A DNA stretch of 64,000 nucleotides from Rutidosis leptorrhynchoides (GCF_046630445.1 NC_092336.1:504385001-504449000), one strand, 5' to 3'; positions 35,013 to 48,000 are shown, counted from the stretch's first letter. Notes: a model not told the origin generated them from the sequence alone. Numbers and translations are program-made.

Positions 35013-38000
35013 TGAAATGTCCCGTTCTTATTGATTAAAAACGTTCCATATTAATTGATTTCGTTGCGAGGTTTTGACCTCTATATGAGACGTTTTTCAA
35101 AGACTGCATTCATTTTAAAACAAACCATAACCTTTATTTCATCAATAAAGGTTTAAAAAGCTTTACGTAGATTATCAAATAATGATAATCTAAAATATCC
35201 TGTTTACACACGACCATTACATAATGGTTTACAATACAAATATGTTACAACAAATTAAGTTTCTTGAATGCAGTTTTTACACAATATCAGACAAGCATGG
35301 ACTCCAAATCTCGTCCTTATTTAAGTATGCGACAGCGGAAGCTCTTAATAATCACCTGAGAATAAACATGCTTAAAACGTCAACAAAAATGTTGGTGAGT
35401 TATAGGTTTAACCTATATATATCAAATCATAATAATAGACCACAAGATTTCATATTTCAATACACATCCCATACATAGAGATAAAAATCATTCATATGGT
35501 GAACACCTGGTAACCGACATTAACAAGATGCATATATAAGAATATCCCCATCATTCCGGGACACCCTTCGGATATGATATAAATTTTGAAGTACTAAAGC
35601 ATCCGGTACTTTGGATGGGGTTTGTTAGGCCCAATAGATCTATCTTTAGGATTCGCGTCAATTAGGGTGTCTGTTCCCTAATTCATAGATTACCAGACTT
35701 AATAAAAAGGGGCATATTCGATTTCGATAATTCAACCATAGAATGTAGTTTCATGTACTTGTGTCTATTTTGTAAATCATTTATAAAACCTGCATGTATT
35801 CTCATCCCAAAAATATTAGATTTTAAAAGTGGGACTATAACTCACTTTCACAGATTTTTACTTCGTCGGGAAGTAAGACTTGGCCACTGGTTGATTCACG
35901 AACCTATAACAATATATACATATATATCAAAGTATGTTCAAAATATATTTACAACACTTTTAATATATTTTGATGTTTTAAGTTTATTAAGTCAGCTGTC
36001 CTCGTTAGTAACCTACAACTAGTTGTCCACAGTTAGATGTACAGAAATAAATCGATAAATATTATCTTGAATCAATCCACGACCCAGTGTATACGTATCT
36101 CAGTATTGATCACAACTCAAACTATATATATTTTGGAATCAACCTCAACCCTGTATAGCTAACTCCAACATTCACATATAGAGTGTCTATGGTTGTTCCG
36201 AAATATATATAGATGTGTCGACATGATAGGTCGAAACATTGTATACGTGTCTATGGTATCTCAAGATTACATAATATACAATACAAGTTGATTAAGTTAT
36301 GGTTGGAATAGATTTGTTACCAATTTTCACGTAGCTAAAATGAGAAAAATTATCCAATCTTGTTTTACCCATAACTTCTTCATTTTAAATCCGTTTTGAG
36401 TGAATCAAATTGCTATAGTTTCATATTGAACTCTATTTTATGAATCTAAACAGAAAAAGTATAGGTTTATAGTCGGAAAAATAAGTTACAAGTCGTTTTT
36501 GTAAAGGTAGTCATTTTAGTCGAAAGAACGACGTCTAGATGACCATTTTAGAAAACATACTTCCACTTTGAGTTTAACCATAATTTTTGGATATAGTTTC
36601 ATGTTCATAATAAAAATCATTTTCTCAGAATAACAACTTTTAAATCAAAGTTTATCATAGTTTTTAATTAACTAACCCAAAACAGCCCGCGGTGTTACTA
36701 CGACGGCGTAAATCCGGTTTTACGGTGTTTTTCGTGTTTCCAGGTTTTAAATCATTAAGTTAGCATATCATATAGATATAGAACATGTGTTTAGTTGATT
36801 TTAAAAGTCAAGTTAGAAGGATTAACTTTTGTTTGCGAACAAGTTTAGAAGTAACTAAACTATGTTCTAGTGATTACAAGTTTAAACCTTCGAATAAGAT
36901 AGCTTTATATGTATGAATCGAATGATGTTATGAACATCATTACTACCTTAAGTTCCTTGGATAAACCTACTGGAAAAGAGAAAAATGGATCTAGCTTCAA
37001 CGGATCCTTGGATGGCTCGAAGTTCTTGAAGCAGAATCATGACACGAAAACAAGTTCAAGTAAGATCATCACTTGAAATAAGATTGTTATAGTTATAGAA
37101 ATTGAACCAAAGTTTGAATATGATTATTACCTTGTATTAGAATGATAACCTACTGTAAGAAACAAAGATTTCTTGAGGTTGGATGATCACCTTACAAGAT
37201 TGGAAGTGAGCTAGCAAACTTGAAAGTATTATTGATTTTATGTAACTAGAACTTGTAAAATATATGAAGAACACTTAGAACTTGAAGATAGAACTTGAGA
37301 GAGATCAATTAGATGAAGAAAATTGAAGAATGAAAGTGTTTGTAGGTGTTTTTGGTCGTTGGTGTATGGATTAGATATAAAGGATATGTAATTTTGTTTT
37401 CATGTAAATAAGTCATGAATGATTACTCATATTTTTGTAATTTTATGAGATATTTCATGCTAGTTGCCAAATGATGGTTCCCACATGTGTTAGGTGACTC
37501 ACATGGGCTGCTAAGAGCTGATCATTGGAGTGTATATACCAATAGTACATACATCTAAAAGCTGTGTATTGTACGAGTACGAATACGGGTGCATACGAGT
37601 AGAATTGTTGATGAAACTGAACGAGGATGTAATTGTAAGCATTTTTGTTAAGTAGAAGTGTTTTGATAAGTGTCTTGAAGTCTTTCAAAAGTGTATGAAT
37701 ACATATTAAAACACTACATGTATATACATTTTAACTGAGTCGTTAAGTCATCGTTAGTCGTTACATGTAAATGTTGTTTTGAAACCTTTAGGTTAACGAT
37801 CTTGTTGAATGTTGTTAACCCATTGTTTATTATAACAAATGAGATATTAAATTGTTATATTATCATGATATTATGATATATAATATATCTCAGTATGATG
37901 TATATACAGTTAAATGTCGTTACAACGATAATCGTTACATATATGTCTCGTTTCGAAATCATTAAGTTAGTAGTCTTATTTTTACATATGTATTTCATTG

Positions 38001-38436
38001 TCAATACACTTAATAATATATTTAATTATCATTTAACATAATTAACCAAGTGTATCAATATCCTAATATGATTCATATGTACCTAGTAAGACGTTGTTAT
38101 AACGATAATCGTTATATATATCGTTTTCGAGTTTCTTAAATTAATAGTCTCATTTTTATGTATATAACTCATTGTTAAAATACCTAATGAGATACATACT
38201 TATAATAAAAATATGTTAACTATATATATAACCATATATATGTCATCGTATAGTTTTTACAAGTTTTAACGTTCGTGAATCACCGGTCAACTTGGGTGGT
38301 CAATTGTCTATATGAAACATATTTCAATTAATCAAGTCTTAACAAGTTTGATTGCTTAACATGTTGGAAATATTTAATCATGTAAATATCAATCTCAATT
38401 AATATATATAAACATGGAAAAGTTCGGGTCACTACA
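35013..38436 (-). repeat. Element E 3' LTR (element sense)
   Basis: 3424 bp, near-identical to 45033-48456. A polypurine-tract-like motif (TTAACGGGTAGGTAC on minus, 38437-38451) abuts it on the inside. Confidence 0.95.
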
Positions 38437-38471
38437 GTACCTACCCGTTAAATAAATTTCGTCCCGAAATT

Positions 38472-41400
38472 TTAAGCTGTTGAAGGTGTTGACGAATCTT
38501 CTGGAAATAGATGCGGGTATTTCTTCTTCATCTGATCTTCACGCTCCCAGGTGAACTCGGGTCCTCTACGAGCATTCCATCGAACCTTAACAATTGGTAT
38601 CTTGTTTTGCTTAAGTCTTTTAACCTCACGATCCATTATTTCGACGGGTTCTTCGATGAATTGAAGTTTTTCGTTGATTTGGATTTCATCTAACGGAATA
38701 GTGAGATCTTCTTTAGCAAAACATTTCTTCAAATTCGAGACGTGGAAAGTGTTATGTACAGCCGCGAGTTGTTGAGGTAACTCAAGTCTGTAAGCTACTG
38801 GTCCGACGCGATCAATAATCTTGAATGGTCCAATATACCTTGGATTTAATTTCCCTCGTTTACCAAATCGAACAACGCCTTTCCAAGGTGCAACTTTAAG
38901 CATGACCATCTCTCCAATTTCAAATTCTATATCTTTTCTTTTACTGTCAGCGTAGCTCTTTTGTCGACTTTGGGCGGTTTTCAACCGTTGTTGAATTTGG
39001 ATGATCTTCTCGGTAGTTTCTTGTATAATCTCCGGACCCGTAATCTGTCTATCCCCCACTTCACTCCAACAAATCGGAGACCTGCACTTTCTACCATAAA
39101 GTGCTTCAAACGGCGCCATCTCAATGCTTGAATGGTAGCTGTTGTTGTAGGAAAATTCTGCTAACGGTAGATGTCGATCCCAACTGTTTCCGAAATCAAT
39201 AACACATGCTCGTAGCATGTCTTCAAGCGTTTGTATCGTCCTTTCGCTCTGCCCATCAGTTTGTGGATGGTAGGCAGTACTCATGTCTAGACGAGTTCCT
39301 AATGCTTGCTGTAATGTCTGCCAGAATCTTGAAATAAATCTGCCATCCCTATCAGAGATAATAGAGATTGGTATTCCATGTCTGGAGACGACTTCCTTCA
39401 AATACAGTCGTGCTAACTTCTCCATCTTGTCATCTTCTCTTATTGGCAGGAAGTGTGCTGATTTGGTGAGACGATCAACTATTACCCAAATAGTATCAAA
39501 ACCACTTGCAGTCCTTGGCAATTTAGTGATGAAATCCATGGTAATGTTTTCCCATTTCCATTCCGGGATTTCGGGTTGTTGAAGTAGACCTGATGGTTTT
39601 TGATGCTCAGCTTTGACCTTAGAACACGTCAAACATTCTCCTACGTATTTAGCAACATCGGCTTTCATACCCGGCCACCAAAAATGTTTCTTGAGATCCT
39701 TGTACATCTTCCCCGTTCCAGGATGTATTGAGTATCTGGTTTTATGAGCTTCTCTAAGTACCATTTCTCTCATATCTCCAAATTTTGGTACCCAAATCCT
39801 TTCAGCCCTATACCGGGTTCCGTCTTCCCGAATATTAAGATGCTTCTCTGATCCTTTGGGTATTTCATCCTTTAAATTTCCCTCTTTTAAAACTCCTTGT
39901 TGCGCCTCCTTTATTTGAGTAGTAAGGTTATTATGAATCATTATATTCATAGATTTTACTCGAATGGGTTCTCTGTCCTTCCTGATCAAGGCATCGGCTA
40001 CCACATTTGCCTTCCCCGGGTGGTAACGAATCTCAAAGTCGTAATCATTCAATAATTCAATCCACCTACGCTGCCTCATATTCAGTTGTTTCTGATTAAA
40101 TATGTGTTGAAGACTTTTGTGGTCGGTATATATAATACTTTTGACCCCATATAAGTAGTGCCTCCAAGTCTTTAATGCAAAAACAACCGCGCCTAATTCC
40201 AAATCATGCGTCGTATAATTTTGTTCGTGAATCTTCAATTGTCTAGACGCATAAGCAATCACCTTCGTTCGTTGCATTAATACACAACCGAGACCTTGCT
40301 TTGATGCATCACAATAAATCACAAAATCATCATTCCCTTCAGGCAATGACAATATAGGTGCCGTAGTTAGCTTTTTCTTCAATAACTGAAACGCTTTCTC
40401 TTGTTCATCATTCCATTCAAATCTCTTCCCTTTATGCGTTAATGCAGTCAAGGGTTTTGCTATTCTGGAAAAGTCTTGGATGAACCTTCTGTAGTAACCA
40501 GCTAGTCCTAAAAACTGGCGTATGTGTTTCGGAGTTTTCGGGGTTTCCCACTTTTCAACAGTTTCTATCTTTGCCGGATCCACCTTAATACCTTCTTTGT
40601 TCACTATGTGACCGAGGAATTGAACTTCTTCCAACCAAAATGCACACTTTGAAAACTTAGCATACAATTCTTCCTTCCTCAATACTTCTAACACCTTTCT
40701 CAAATGTTCACCGTGTTCTTGGTCATTCTTTGAGTAAATAAGTATGTCATCAATGAAAACAATGACAAACTTGTCAAGGTATGGTCCACACACTCGGTTC
40801 ATAAGGTCCATGAACACAGCTGGTGCATTAGTTAAACCAAATGGCATGACCATAAACTCGTAATGACCGTAACGTGTTCTGAAAGCAGTCTTTGGAATAT
40901 CATCTTCTTTCACCCGCATTTGATGATACCCGGAACGTAAGTCAATCTTTGAATAAACAGACGAGCCTTGTAGTTGATCAAATAAGTCATCGATTCTCGG
41001 TAGTGGGTAGCGGTTCTTGATGGTAAGTTTGTTCAACTCTCAGTAGTCGATACACAACCTGAATGTACCATCTTTCTTCTTGACAAACAAAACAGGAGCT
41101 CCCCACGGTGATGTGCTTGGTCGAATGAAACCACGCTCTAAAAGTTCTTGTAATTGGCTTTGTAGTTCTTTCATCTCGCTGGGTGCGAGTCTGTAAGGAG
41201 CACGAGCTATTGGTGCAGCTCCTGGTACAAGATCTATTTGAAATTCAACGGATCGATGTGGGGGTAATCCCGGTAATTCTTTCGGAAATACATCGGGAAA
41301 TTCTTTTGCAATGGGAACATCATTGATGCTCTTTTCTTCAGTTTGTACTTTCTTGACGTGTGCTAGAACAGCATAGCAACCTTTTCTTATTAGTTTTTGT

Positions 41401-43046
41401 GCTTTCAAATTACTAATAAGATGTAGCTTCGTGTTGCCCTTTTCTCCGTACACCATTAAGGGTTTTCCTTTTTCTCGTATAATGCGAATTGCATTTTTAT
41501 AACAAATGATCTCTGCTTTCACTTCTTTCAACCAGTCCATACCGATTATCACATCAAAACTCCCTAACTCTACTGGTATCAAATCAATCTTAAATGTTTC
41601 GCTAACCAGTTTAATTTCTCGATTCCGACATATATTATCTGCTGAAATTAATTTACCATTTGCTAATTCGAGTAAAAATTTACTATCCAAAGGCGTCAAT
41701 GGACAACTTAATTTAGCACAAAAATCTCTACTCATATAGCTTCTATCCGCACCCGAATCAAATAAAACGTAAGCAGATTTATTGTCAATAAGAAACGTAC
41801 CCGTAACAAGCTCCGGGTCTTCATGTGCCTCTGCCGCATTAATATTGAAAACTCTTCCGCGGCCTTGTCCATTCGTGTTCTCCTGGTTCGGGCAATTTCT
41901 AATAATGTGGCCCGGTTTTCCACATTTATAACAAACTACATTGGCATAACTTGCTCCGACACTACTTGCTCCGCCATTACTCGTTCCGACACCATTTGTT
42001 CCTTTCGTTCTATTAACCCCTGGTCCATAGACCTCACACTTCGCCGCGCTATGACCATTTCTTTTACACTTGTTGCAAAATTTGGTGCAGAACCCCGAGT
42101 GATTCTTTTCACACCTTTGGCATAGCTGCTTCTGATTGTTGTTGTTGTTACGGTTATTATTGTTGTTGGGATGATTGTTGTAGTTGCTGTTGTTGTTGTT
42201 GTTGTTGTTGTTGGGCCGTTTGTTGTAGTTGCGATTGATGTTGCGATTGTTGGGATAATTGTTGCGATTATTGTTGTAATTGCTGTTGTTGTTGTATTGG
42301 TGATTCTTATCACCGTTTTCCTCCCACTTTCTTTTGACTTGCTTCACATTGGCCTCTTCAGCAGTCTGTTCTTTAATTCTTTCTTCAATTTGGTTCACGA
42401 GTTTGTGAGCCATTCTACATGCCTGTTGTATGGAGGCGGGCTCGTGTGAACTTATATCTTCTTGGATTCTTTCCGGTAATCCTTTCACAAACGCGTCGAT
42501 CTTCTCTTCCTCATCTTCGAATGCTCCCGGACACAATAGGCACAATTCTGTGAATCGTCTTTCGTACGTGGTAATATCAAATCCTTGGGTTCGTAACCCT
42601 CTAAGTTCTATCTTGAGCTTATTGACCTCAGTTCTGGGACGGTACTTCTCGTTCATCAAGTGCTTGAATGCTGACCACGGTAGTGCGTATGCATCGTCTT
42701 GTCCCACTTGCTCTAGATAGGTATTCCACCATGTTAACGCAGAACCTGTGAAGGTATGCGTAGCGTACTTCACTTTGTCCTCTTCAGTACACTTACTTAT
42801 GGCAAACACCGATTCGACCTTCTCGGTCCACCATTTCAATCCGATCGGTCCTTCGGTTCCATCAAATTCCAAAGGTTTGCAGGCAGTGAATTCTTTGTAG
42901 GTGCATCCTACACGATTTCCTGTACTGCTAGATCCAAGGTTATTGTTGGTATGTAGCGCAGCCTGTACTGCGGCTATATTTGAAGCTAGAAAAGTACGTA
43001 ATTCCTCTTCATTCATATTCACGGTGTGTCGAGTAGTCGGTGCCAT
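38472..43046 (-). mobile_element. Element E gag-pol coding region
   Basis: Gag starts at the Met of [16 protein letters not shown] (43046), preferred over the upstream in-frame Met by analogy with chromovirus Gag starts. It has an Asn-rich stretch (42140-42300) and CCHC knuckles, the last one [14 protein letters not shown] near 41900-41940. Protease carries [10 protein letters not shown] near 41760. Reverse transcriptase follows, with [12 protein letters not shown] and the catalytic [11 protein letters not shown] near 40740-40770. RNase H has [10 protein letters not shown] near 40320; integrase has the HHCC zinc finger ending [11 protein letters not shown] near 39600, core residues around [14 protein letters not shown] near 39270, and a GPF module. 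The C-terminal segment [17 protein letters not shown] near 38500-38570 resembles a CR-type chromodomain thought to steer integration into heterochromatin. About one break is present in the whole frame. The products copy the RNA to DNA and integrate it. Confidence 0.92.
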
Positions 43047-43387
43047 TTCCTTCAAAATAGTTAAATAGAACAAGTTAATCATACAGAATATTAAGAGTAG
43101 TTAATAGTATTTCGTAGCATAATATGAACTCATTTATAAAAGCTTTTTCTTCATATTAGCGTTTTATAAGTTTAAATTCGGGTAGTACCTACCCGTTAAG
43201 TTCATACTTAGTAGCTAATATACAATTCAACTACTACAATTCTATATGAAAAACTGATTATAATAATATTTCGCGTTCAAACTTTTATACAATATTTTAC
43301 AAACTTACAATACCGCTTATTTTACATAAAGCATGAAATATAGCACACAATAACTTTGATACAGGATAGTTGTGAAGATAATTCTAG
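43047..43387 (-). other. Spacer between F-box ORF and gag with polypurine-like motif
   Basis: Contains GTACCTACCCGTTAA at 43185-43199, identical over 15 bases to the sequence abutting the 3' LTR at 38437-38451, within a palindrome CGGGTAGTACCTACCCG. It otherwise serves as the gag leader and has no ORF. Confidence 0.7.
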
Positions 43388-44071
43388 CTAGTACACAAGT
43401 CGTTCAGCAAAGGCAATAAAGACACGTAATTCATACGTCCAGAAACAAGTCATGCATTCTGGTTTTACTAGGACTACTTCCCATCCTTGGTCTTGTGCAA
43501 CATAACCGTTATGGCCATTGATAAGACAGCGTGTTGTAGCATCGTCAAAGGGACGAGGGTTACGTAATGTCCAACAGTCCCGTAATAATCTAAAAACCTC
43601 ATTTCTTACCCCAATTACCGACTCCGTCACTTGTGGAAACGTTTTGTTTAATAGTTGTAGCCCGATGTTCTTGTTCTCACTTTGGTGAGAAGCGAACATT
43701 ACTAATCCGTAAGCATAACATGCTTCTTTATGTTGCATGTTAGCCGCTTTTTCTAAATCACGAAGTCCAATATTCGGATATATTGAGTCAAAATAATTTC
43801 TTAACCCGTTGCGTAAAATAGCATTTGGGTTCCCCGCAATATATGCGTCAAAGTAAACACATCGTAACTTATGGGTTTCCCAATGTGATATCCCCCATCT
43901 TTCAAACGAAAGTCTCTTATAAACCAAGACATTCTTGGAACGTTCTTCGAATGTCTTACAAACTGATCTCGCCTTAAATAGTTGTGCCGAGGAATTCTGG
44001 CCGACTCTAGACAAGATTTCATCAATCATGTCTCCGGGTAGGTCTCTTAAAATATTGGGTTGTCTATCCAT
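43388..44071 (-). CDS. F-box / Sel1-like protein carried by element E
   Basis: Encodes 227 residues in the same sense as gag-pol, between the primer site and gag. Residues 8-55 form an F-box: LPGDMIDEILSRVG, LFKARSVCKTF and VYKRLSFERW, the type seen in plant F-box proteins of the At1g67623/At2g35280 kind. Residues about 70-127 (GNPNAILRNGLRNYF, LEKAANMQHKEACYAYGLVM) match the Sel1-like repeat segment that follows in those proteins. F-box proteins recruit substrates to SCF ubiquitin ligases through SKP1. The frame is open over its whole length, although F-box genes of this group are host genes, not normal retrotransposon content. I infer capture of a host gene by element E. It could be expressed from a spliced or downstream-initiated element transcript, but there is no direct evidence of expression. 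The fold assignment rests on recognised motifs, not a search. Confidence 0.8.
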   Translation of the reverse strand: MDRQPNILRDLPGDMIDEILSRVGQNSSAQLFKARSVCKTFEERSKNVLVYKRLSFERWGISHWETHKLRCVYFDAYIAGNPNAILRNGLRNYFDSIYPNIGLRDLEKAANMQHKEACYAYGLVMFASHQSENKNIGLQLLNKTFPQVTESVIGVRNEVFRLLRDCWTLRNPRPFDDATTRCLINGHNGYVAQDQGWEVVLVKPECMTCFWTYELRVFIAFAERLVY

Positions 44072-44208
44072 TTTGTGTTTTTAAACTGTAAAATAGACAA
44101 GAGTTAGATTCATAAAAAAAATACTTATTAATACAAGCAATTTTTACATATATCATAAAGCATACGAACACTATATTACATATATTACACCACACGAATA
44201 CAACTATC

Positions 44209-44823
44209 TTATTCCGACTTGCTCGTTTCTTCTTCTTCGGTTTTGGTTCGTTTTGCCAAGTTTCTAGGGATATATGATGTTCCCCTAATACGAGCCGTCG
44301 TGATCCACATTGGTTTAGAAAAACCTGGTGGTTTAGAGGTTCCCGGGTCATTGTTACAACTTAAGGACTTCGGGGGTTGACGATACATATAAAGTTCATC
44401 GGGGTTGGAATTAGATTTCTCTATTTTTATGCCCTTTCCCTTATTATTTTCTTTTGCCTTTTTAAATTCAGTTGGGGTAATTTCTATAACATCATCAGAA
44501 TTCTCGTCGGAATCCGATTCATCGGAGAATTGGTAATCCTCCCAATATTTTGCTTCCTTGGCGGAAACACCATTGACCATAATTAACCTTGGTCGGTTGG
44601 TTAAGGATTTTCTTTTACTTAACCGTTTTATTATTTCCCCCACCGGTTCTATTTCTTCATCCGGTTCCGATTCTTCTTCCGGTTCCGATTCTTCTTCCGG
44701 TTCCGACTCTTCTTCCGGTTCCTCTTCGGGAACTTGTGAATCAGTCCACAAATCATTCCAATTTACATTTGACTCTTCATTATTATTAGGTGAGTCAATG
44801 GGACTTGTTCTAGAGGTAGACAT
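44209..44823 (-). CDS. Acidic accessory ORF of element E
   Basis: Encodes 204 residues in sense with gag-pol, the first ORF after the primer site (about 195 bp downstream). Residues 1-28 are Ser/Asn-rich. Residues 32-60 are an acidic low-complexity run built on repeats of EEESEP. A basic cluster follows (IIKRLSKRKS), then an acidic DESDSDENSDD stretch, and a C-terminal half rich in Lys, Pro and Ser, ending with a Lys/Glu-rich tail. I recognise no catalytic domain. The composition, with alternating acidic and basic segments, looks like a disordered chromatin- or nucleic-acid-associated protein, but that is inference. Ogre-type gypsy elements also have an extra ORF before gag; I see no clear similarity to claim homology. 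The frame is intact in a young element. Confidence 0.7.
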   Translation of the reverse strand: MSTSRTSPIDSPNNNEESNVNWNDLWTDSQVPEEEPEEESEPEEESEPEEESEPDEEIEPVGEIIKRLSKRKSLTNRPRLIMVNGVSAKEAKYWEDYQFSDESDSDENSDDVIEITPTEFKKAKENNKGKGIKIEKSNSNPDELYMYRQPPKSLSCNNDPGTSKPPGFSKPMWITTARIRGTSYIPRNLAKRTKTEEEETSKSE

Positions 44824-45018
44824 CTATCACATAATATCAAACGCGTTAAGAGATTAATATATCACATAATATTCACATGTTAAAAATATATAGTTTCCAA
44901 CAAAATTTGTTAAGCAATCATTTTTCAAGTAAACACGGTCGAAGTCCAGACTCACTAATGCATCCTACCAAACTCGATAAGACACACTAATGAAAAATTC
45001 TGGTTCTCTAAGACCAAC

Positions 45019-45031
45019 GCTCGGATACCAA
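45019..45031 (-). other. Primer binding site of element E (initiator tRNA-Met)
   Basis: On minus the sequence right after the 5' LTR is TTGGTATCCGAGC, close to TGGTATCAGAGC, the complement of the initiator tRNA-Met 3' end. Chromovirus 2 (21733-21744), A (29998-30014), C (60309-60322) and D (54733-54746) use the same class. Confidence 0.8.
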
Positions 45032-45032
45032 C

Positions 45033-48000
45033 TGAAATGTCCCGTTCTTATTGATTAAAAACGTTCCATATTAATTGATTTCGTTGCGAGGTTTTGACCT
45101 CTATATGAGACGTTTTTCAAAGACTGCATTCATTTTAAAACAAACCATAACCTTTATTTCATCAATAAAGGTTTAAAAAGCTTTACGTAGATTATCAAAT
45201 AATGATAATCTAAAATATCCTGTTTACACACGACCATTACATAATGGTTTACAATACAAATATGTTACAACAAATTAAGTTTCTTGAATGCAGTTTTTAC
45301 ACAATATCATACAAGCATGGACTCCAAATCTCGTCCTTATTTAAGTATGCGACAGCGGAAGCTCTTAATAATCACCTGAGAATAAACATGCTTAAAACGT
45401 CAACAAAAATGTTGGTGAGTTATAGGTTTAACCTATATATATCAAATCATAATAATAGACCACAAGATTTCATATTTCAATAAACATCCCATACATAGAG
45501 ATAAAAATCATTCATATGGTGAACACCTGGTAACCGACATTAACAAGATGCATATATAAGAATATCCCCATCATTCCGGGACACCCTTCGGATATGATAT
45601 AAATTTCGAAGTACTAAAGCATCCGGTACTTTGGATGGGGTTTGTTAGGCCCAATAGATCTATCTTTAGGATTCGCGTCAATTAGGGTGTCTGTTCCCTA
45701 ATTCATAGATTACCAGACTTAATAAAAAGGGGCATATTCGATTTCGATAATTCAACCATAGAATGTAGTTTCATGTACTTGTGTCTATTTTGTAAATCAT
45801 TTATAAAACCTGCATGTATTCTCATCCCAAAAATATTAGATTTTAAAAGTGGGACTATAACTCACTTTCACAGATTTTTACTTCGTCGGGAAGTAAGACT
45901 TGGCCACTGGTTGATTCACGAACCTATAACAATATATACATATATATCAAAGTATGTTCAAAATATATTTACAACACTTTTAATATATTTTGATGTTTTA
46001 AGTTTATTAAGTCAGCTGTCCTCGTTAGTAACCTACAACTAGTTGTCCACAGTTAGATGTACAGAAATAAATCGATAAATATTATCTTGAATCAATCCAC
46101 GACCCAGTGTATACGTATCTCAGTATTGATCACAACTCAAACTATATATATTTTGGAATCAACCTCAACCCTGTATAGCTAACTCCAACATTCACATATA
46201 GAGTGTCTATGGTTGTTCCGAAATATATATAGATGTGTCGACATGATAGGTCGAAACATTGTATACGTGTCTATGGTATCTCAAGATTACATAATATACA
46301 ATACAAGTTGATTAAGTTATGGTTGGAATAGATTTGTTACCAATTTTCACGTAGCTAAAATGAGAAAAATTATCCAATCTTGTTTTACCCATAACTTCTT
46401 CATTTTAAATCCGTTTTGAGTGAATCAAATTGCTATAGTTTCATATTGAACTCTATTTTATGAATATAAACAGAAAAAGTATAGGTTTATAGTCGGAAAA
46501 ATAAGTTACAAGTCGTTTTTGTAAAGGTAGTCATTTTAGTCGAAAGAACGACGTCTAGATGACCATTTTAGAAAACATACTTCCACTTTGAGTTTAACCA
46601 TAATTTTTGGATATAGTTTCATGTTCATAATAAAAATCATTTTCTCAGAATAACAACTTTTAAATCAAAGTTTATCATAGTTTTTAATTAACTAACCCAA
46701 AACAGCCCGCGGTGTTACTACGACGGCGTAAATCCGGTTTTACGGTGTTTTTCGTGTTTCCAGGTTTTAAATCATTAAGTTAGCATATCATATAGATATA
46801 GAACATGTGTTTAGTTGATTTTAAAAGTCAAGTTAGAAGGATTAACTTTTGTTTGCGAACAAGTTTAGAAGTAACTAAACTATGTTCTAGTGATTACAAG
46901 TTTAAACCTTCGAATAAGATAGCTTTATATGTATGAATCGAATGATGTTATGAACATCATTACTACCTTAAGTTCCTTGGATAAACCTACTGGAAAAGAG
47001 AAAAATGGATCTAGCTTCAACGGATCCTTGGATGGCTCGAAGTTCTTGAAGCAGAATCATGACACGAAAACAAGTTCAAGTAAGATCATCACTTGAAATA
47101 AGATTGTTATAGTTATAGAAATTGAACCAAAGTTTGAATATGATTATTACCTTGTATTAGAATGATAACCTACTGTAAGAAACAAAGATTTCTTGAGGTT
47201 GGATGATCACCTTACAAGATTGGAAGTGAGCTAGCAAACTTGAAAGTATTATTAATTTTATGTAACTAGAACTTGTAAAATATATGAAGAACACTTAGAA
47301 CTTGAAGATAGAACTTGAGAGAGATCAATTAGATGAAGAAAATTGAAGAATGAAAGTGTTTGTAGGTGTTTTTGGTCGTTGGTGTATGGATTAGATATAA
47401 AGGATATGTAATTTTGTTTTCATGTAAATAAGTCATGAATGATTACTCATATTTTTGTAATTTTATGAGATATTTCATGCTAGTTGCCAAATGATGGTTC
47501 CCACATGTGTTAGGTGACTCACATGGGCTGCTAAGAGCTGATCATTGGAGTGTATATACCAATAGTACATACATCTAAAAGCTGTGTATTGTACGAGTAC
47601 GAATACGGGTGCATACGAGTAGAATTGTTGATGAAACTGAACGAGGATGTAATTGTAAGCATTTTTGTTAAGTAGAAGTGTTTTGATAAGTGTCTTGAAG
47701 TCTTTCAAAAGTGTATGAATACATATTAAAACACTACATGTATATACATTTTAACTGAGTCGTTAAGTCATCGTTAGTCGTTACATGTAAATGTTGTTTT
47801 GAAACCTTTAGGTTAACGATCTTGTTGAATGTTGTTAACCCATTGTTTATTATAACAAATGAGATATTAAATTGTTATATTATCATGATATTATGATATA
47901 TAATATATCTCAGTATGATGTATATACAGTTAAATGTCGTTACAACGATAATCGTTACATATATGTCTCGTTTCGAAATCATTAAGTTAGTAGTCTTATT

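Noticed and set aside
35224-36022. Repeated open frames of 84-89 codons found in both E LTRs (also 45244-46042)
   Set aside because: They are present because the LTRs are identical; no domain, and the frames run antisense to the element.
42171-42449. Val-rich plus-strand frame
   Set aside because: Antisense of the Asn-rich Gag segment of element E.
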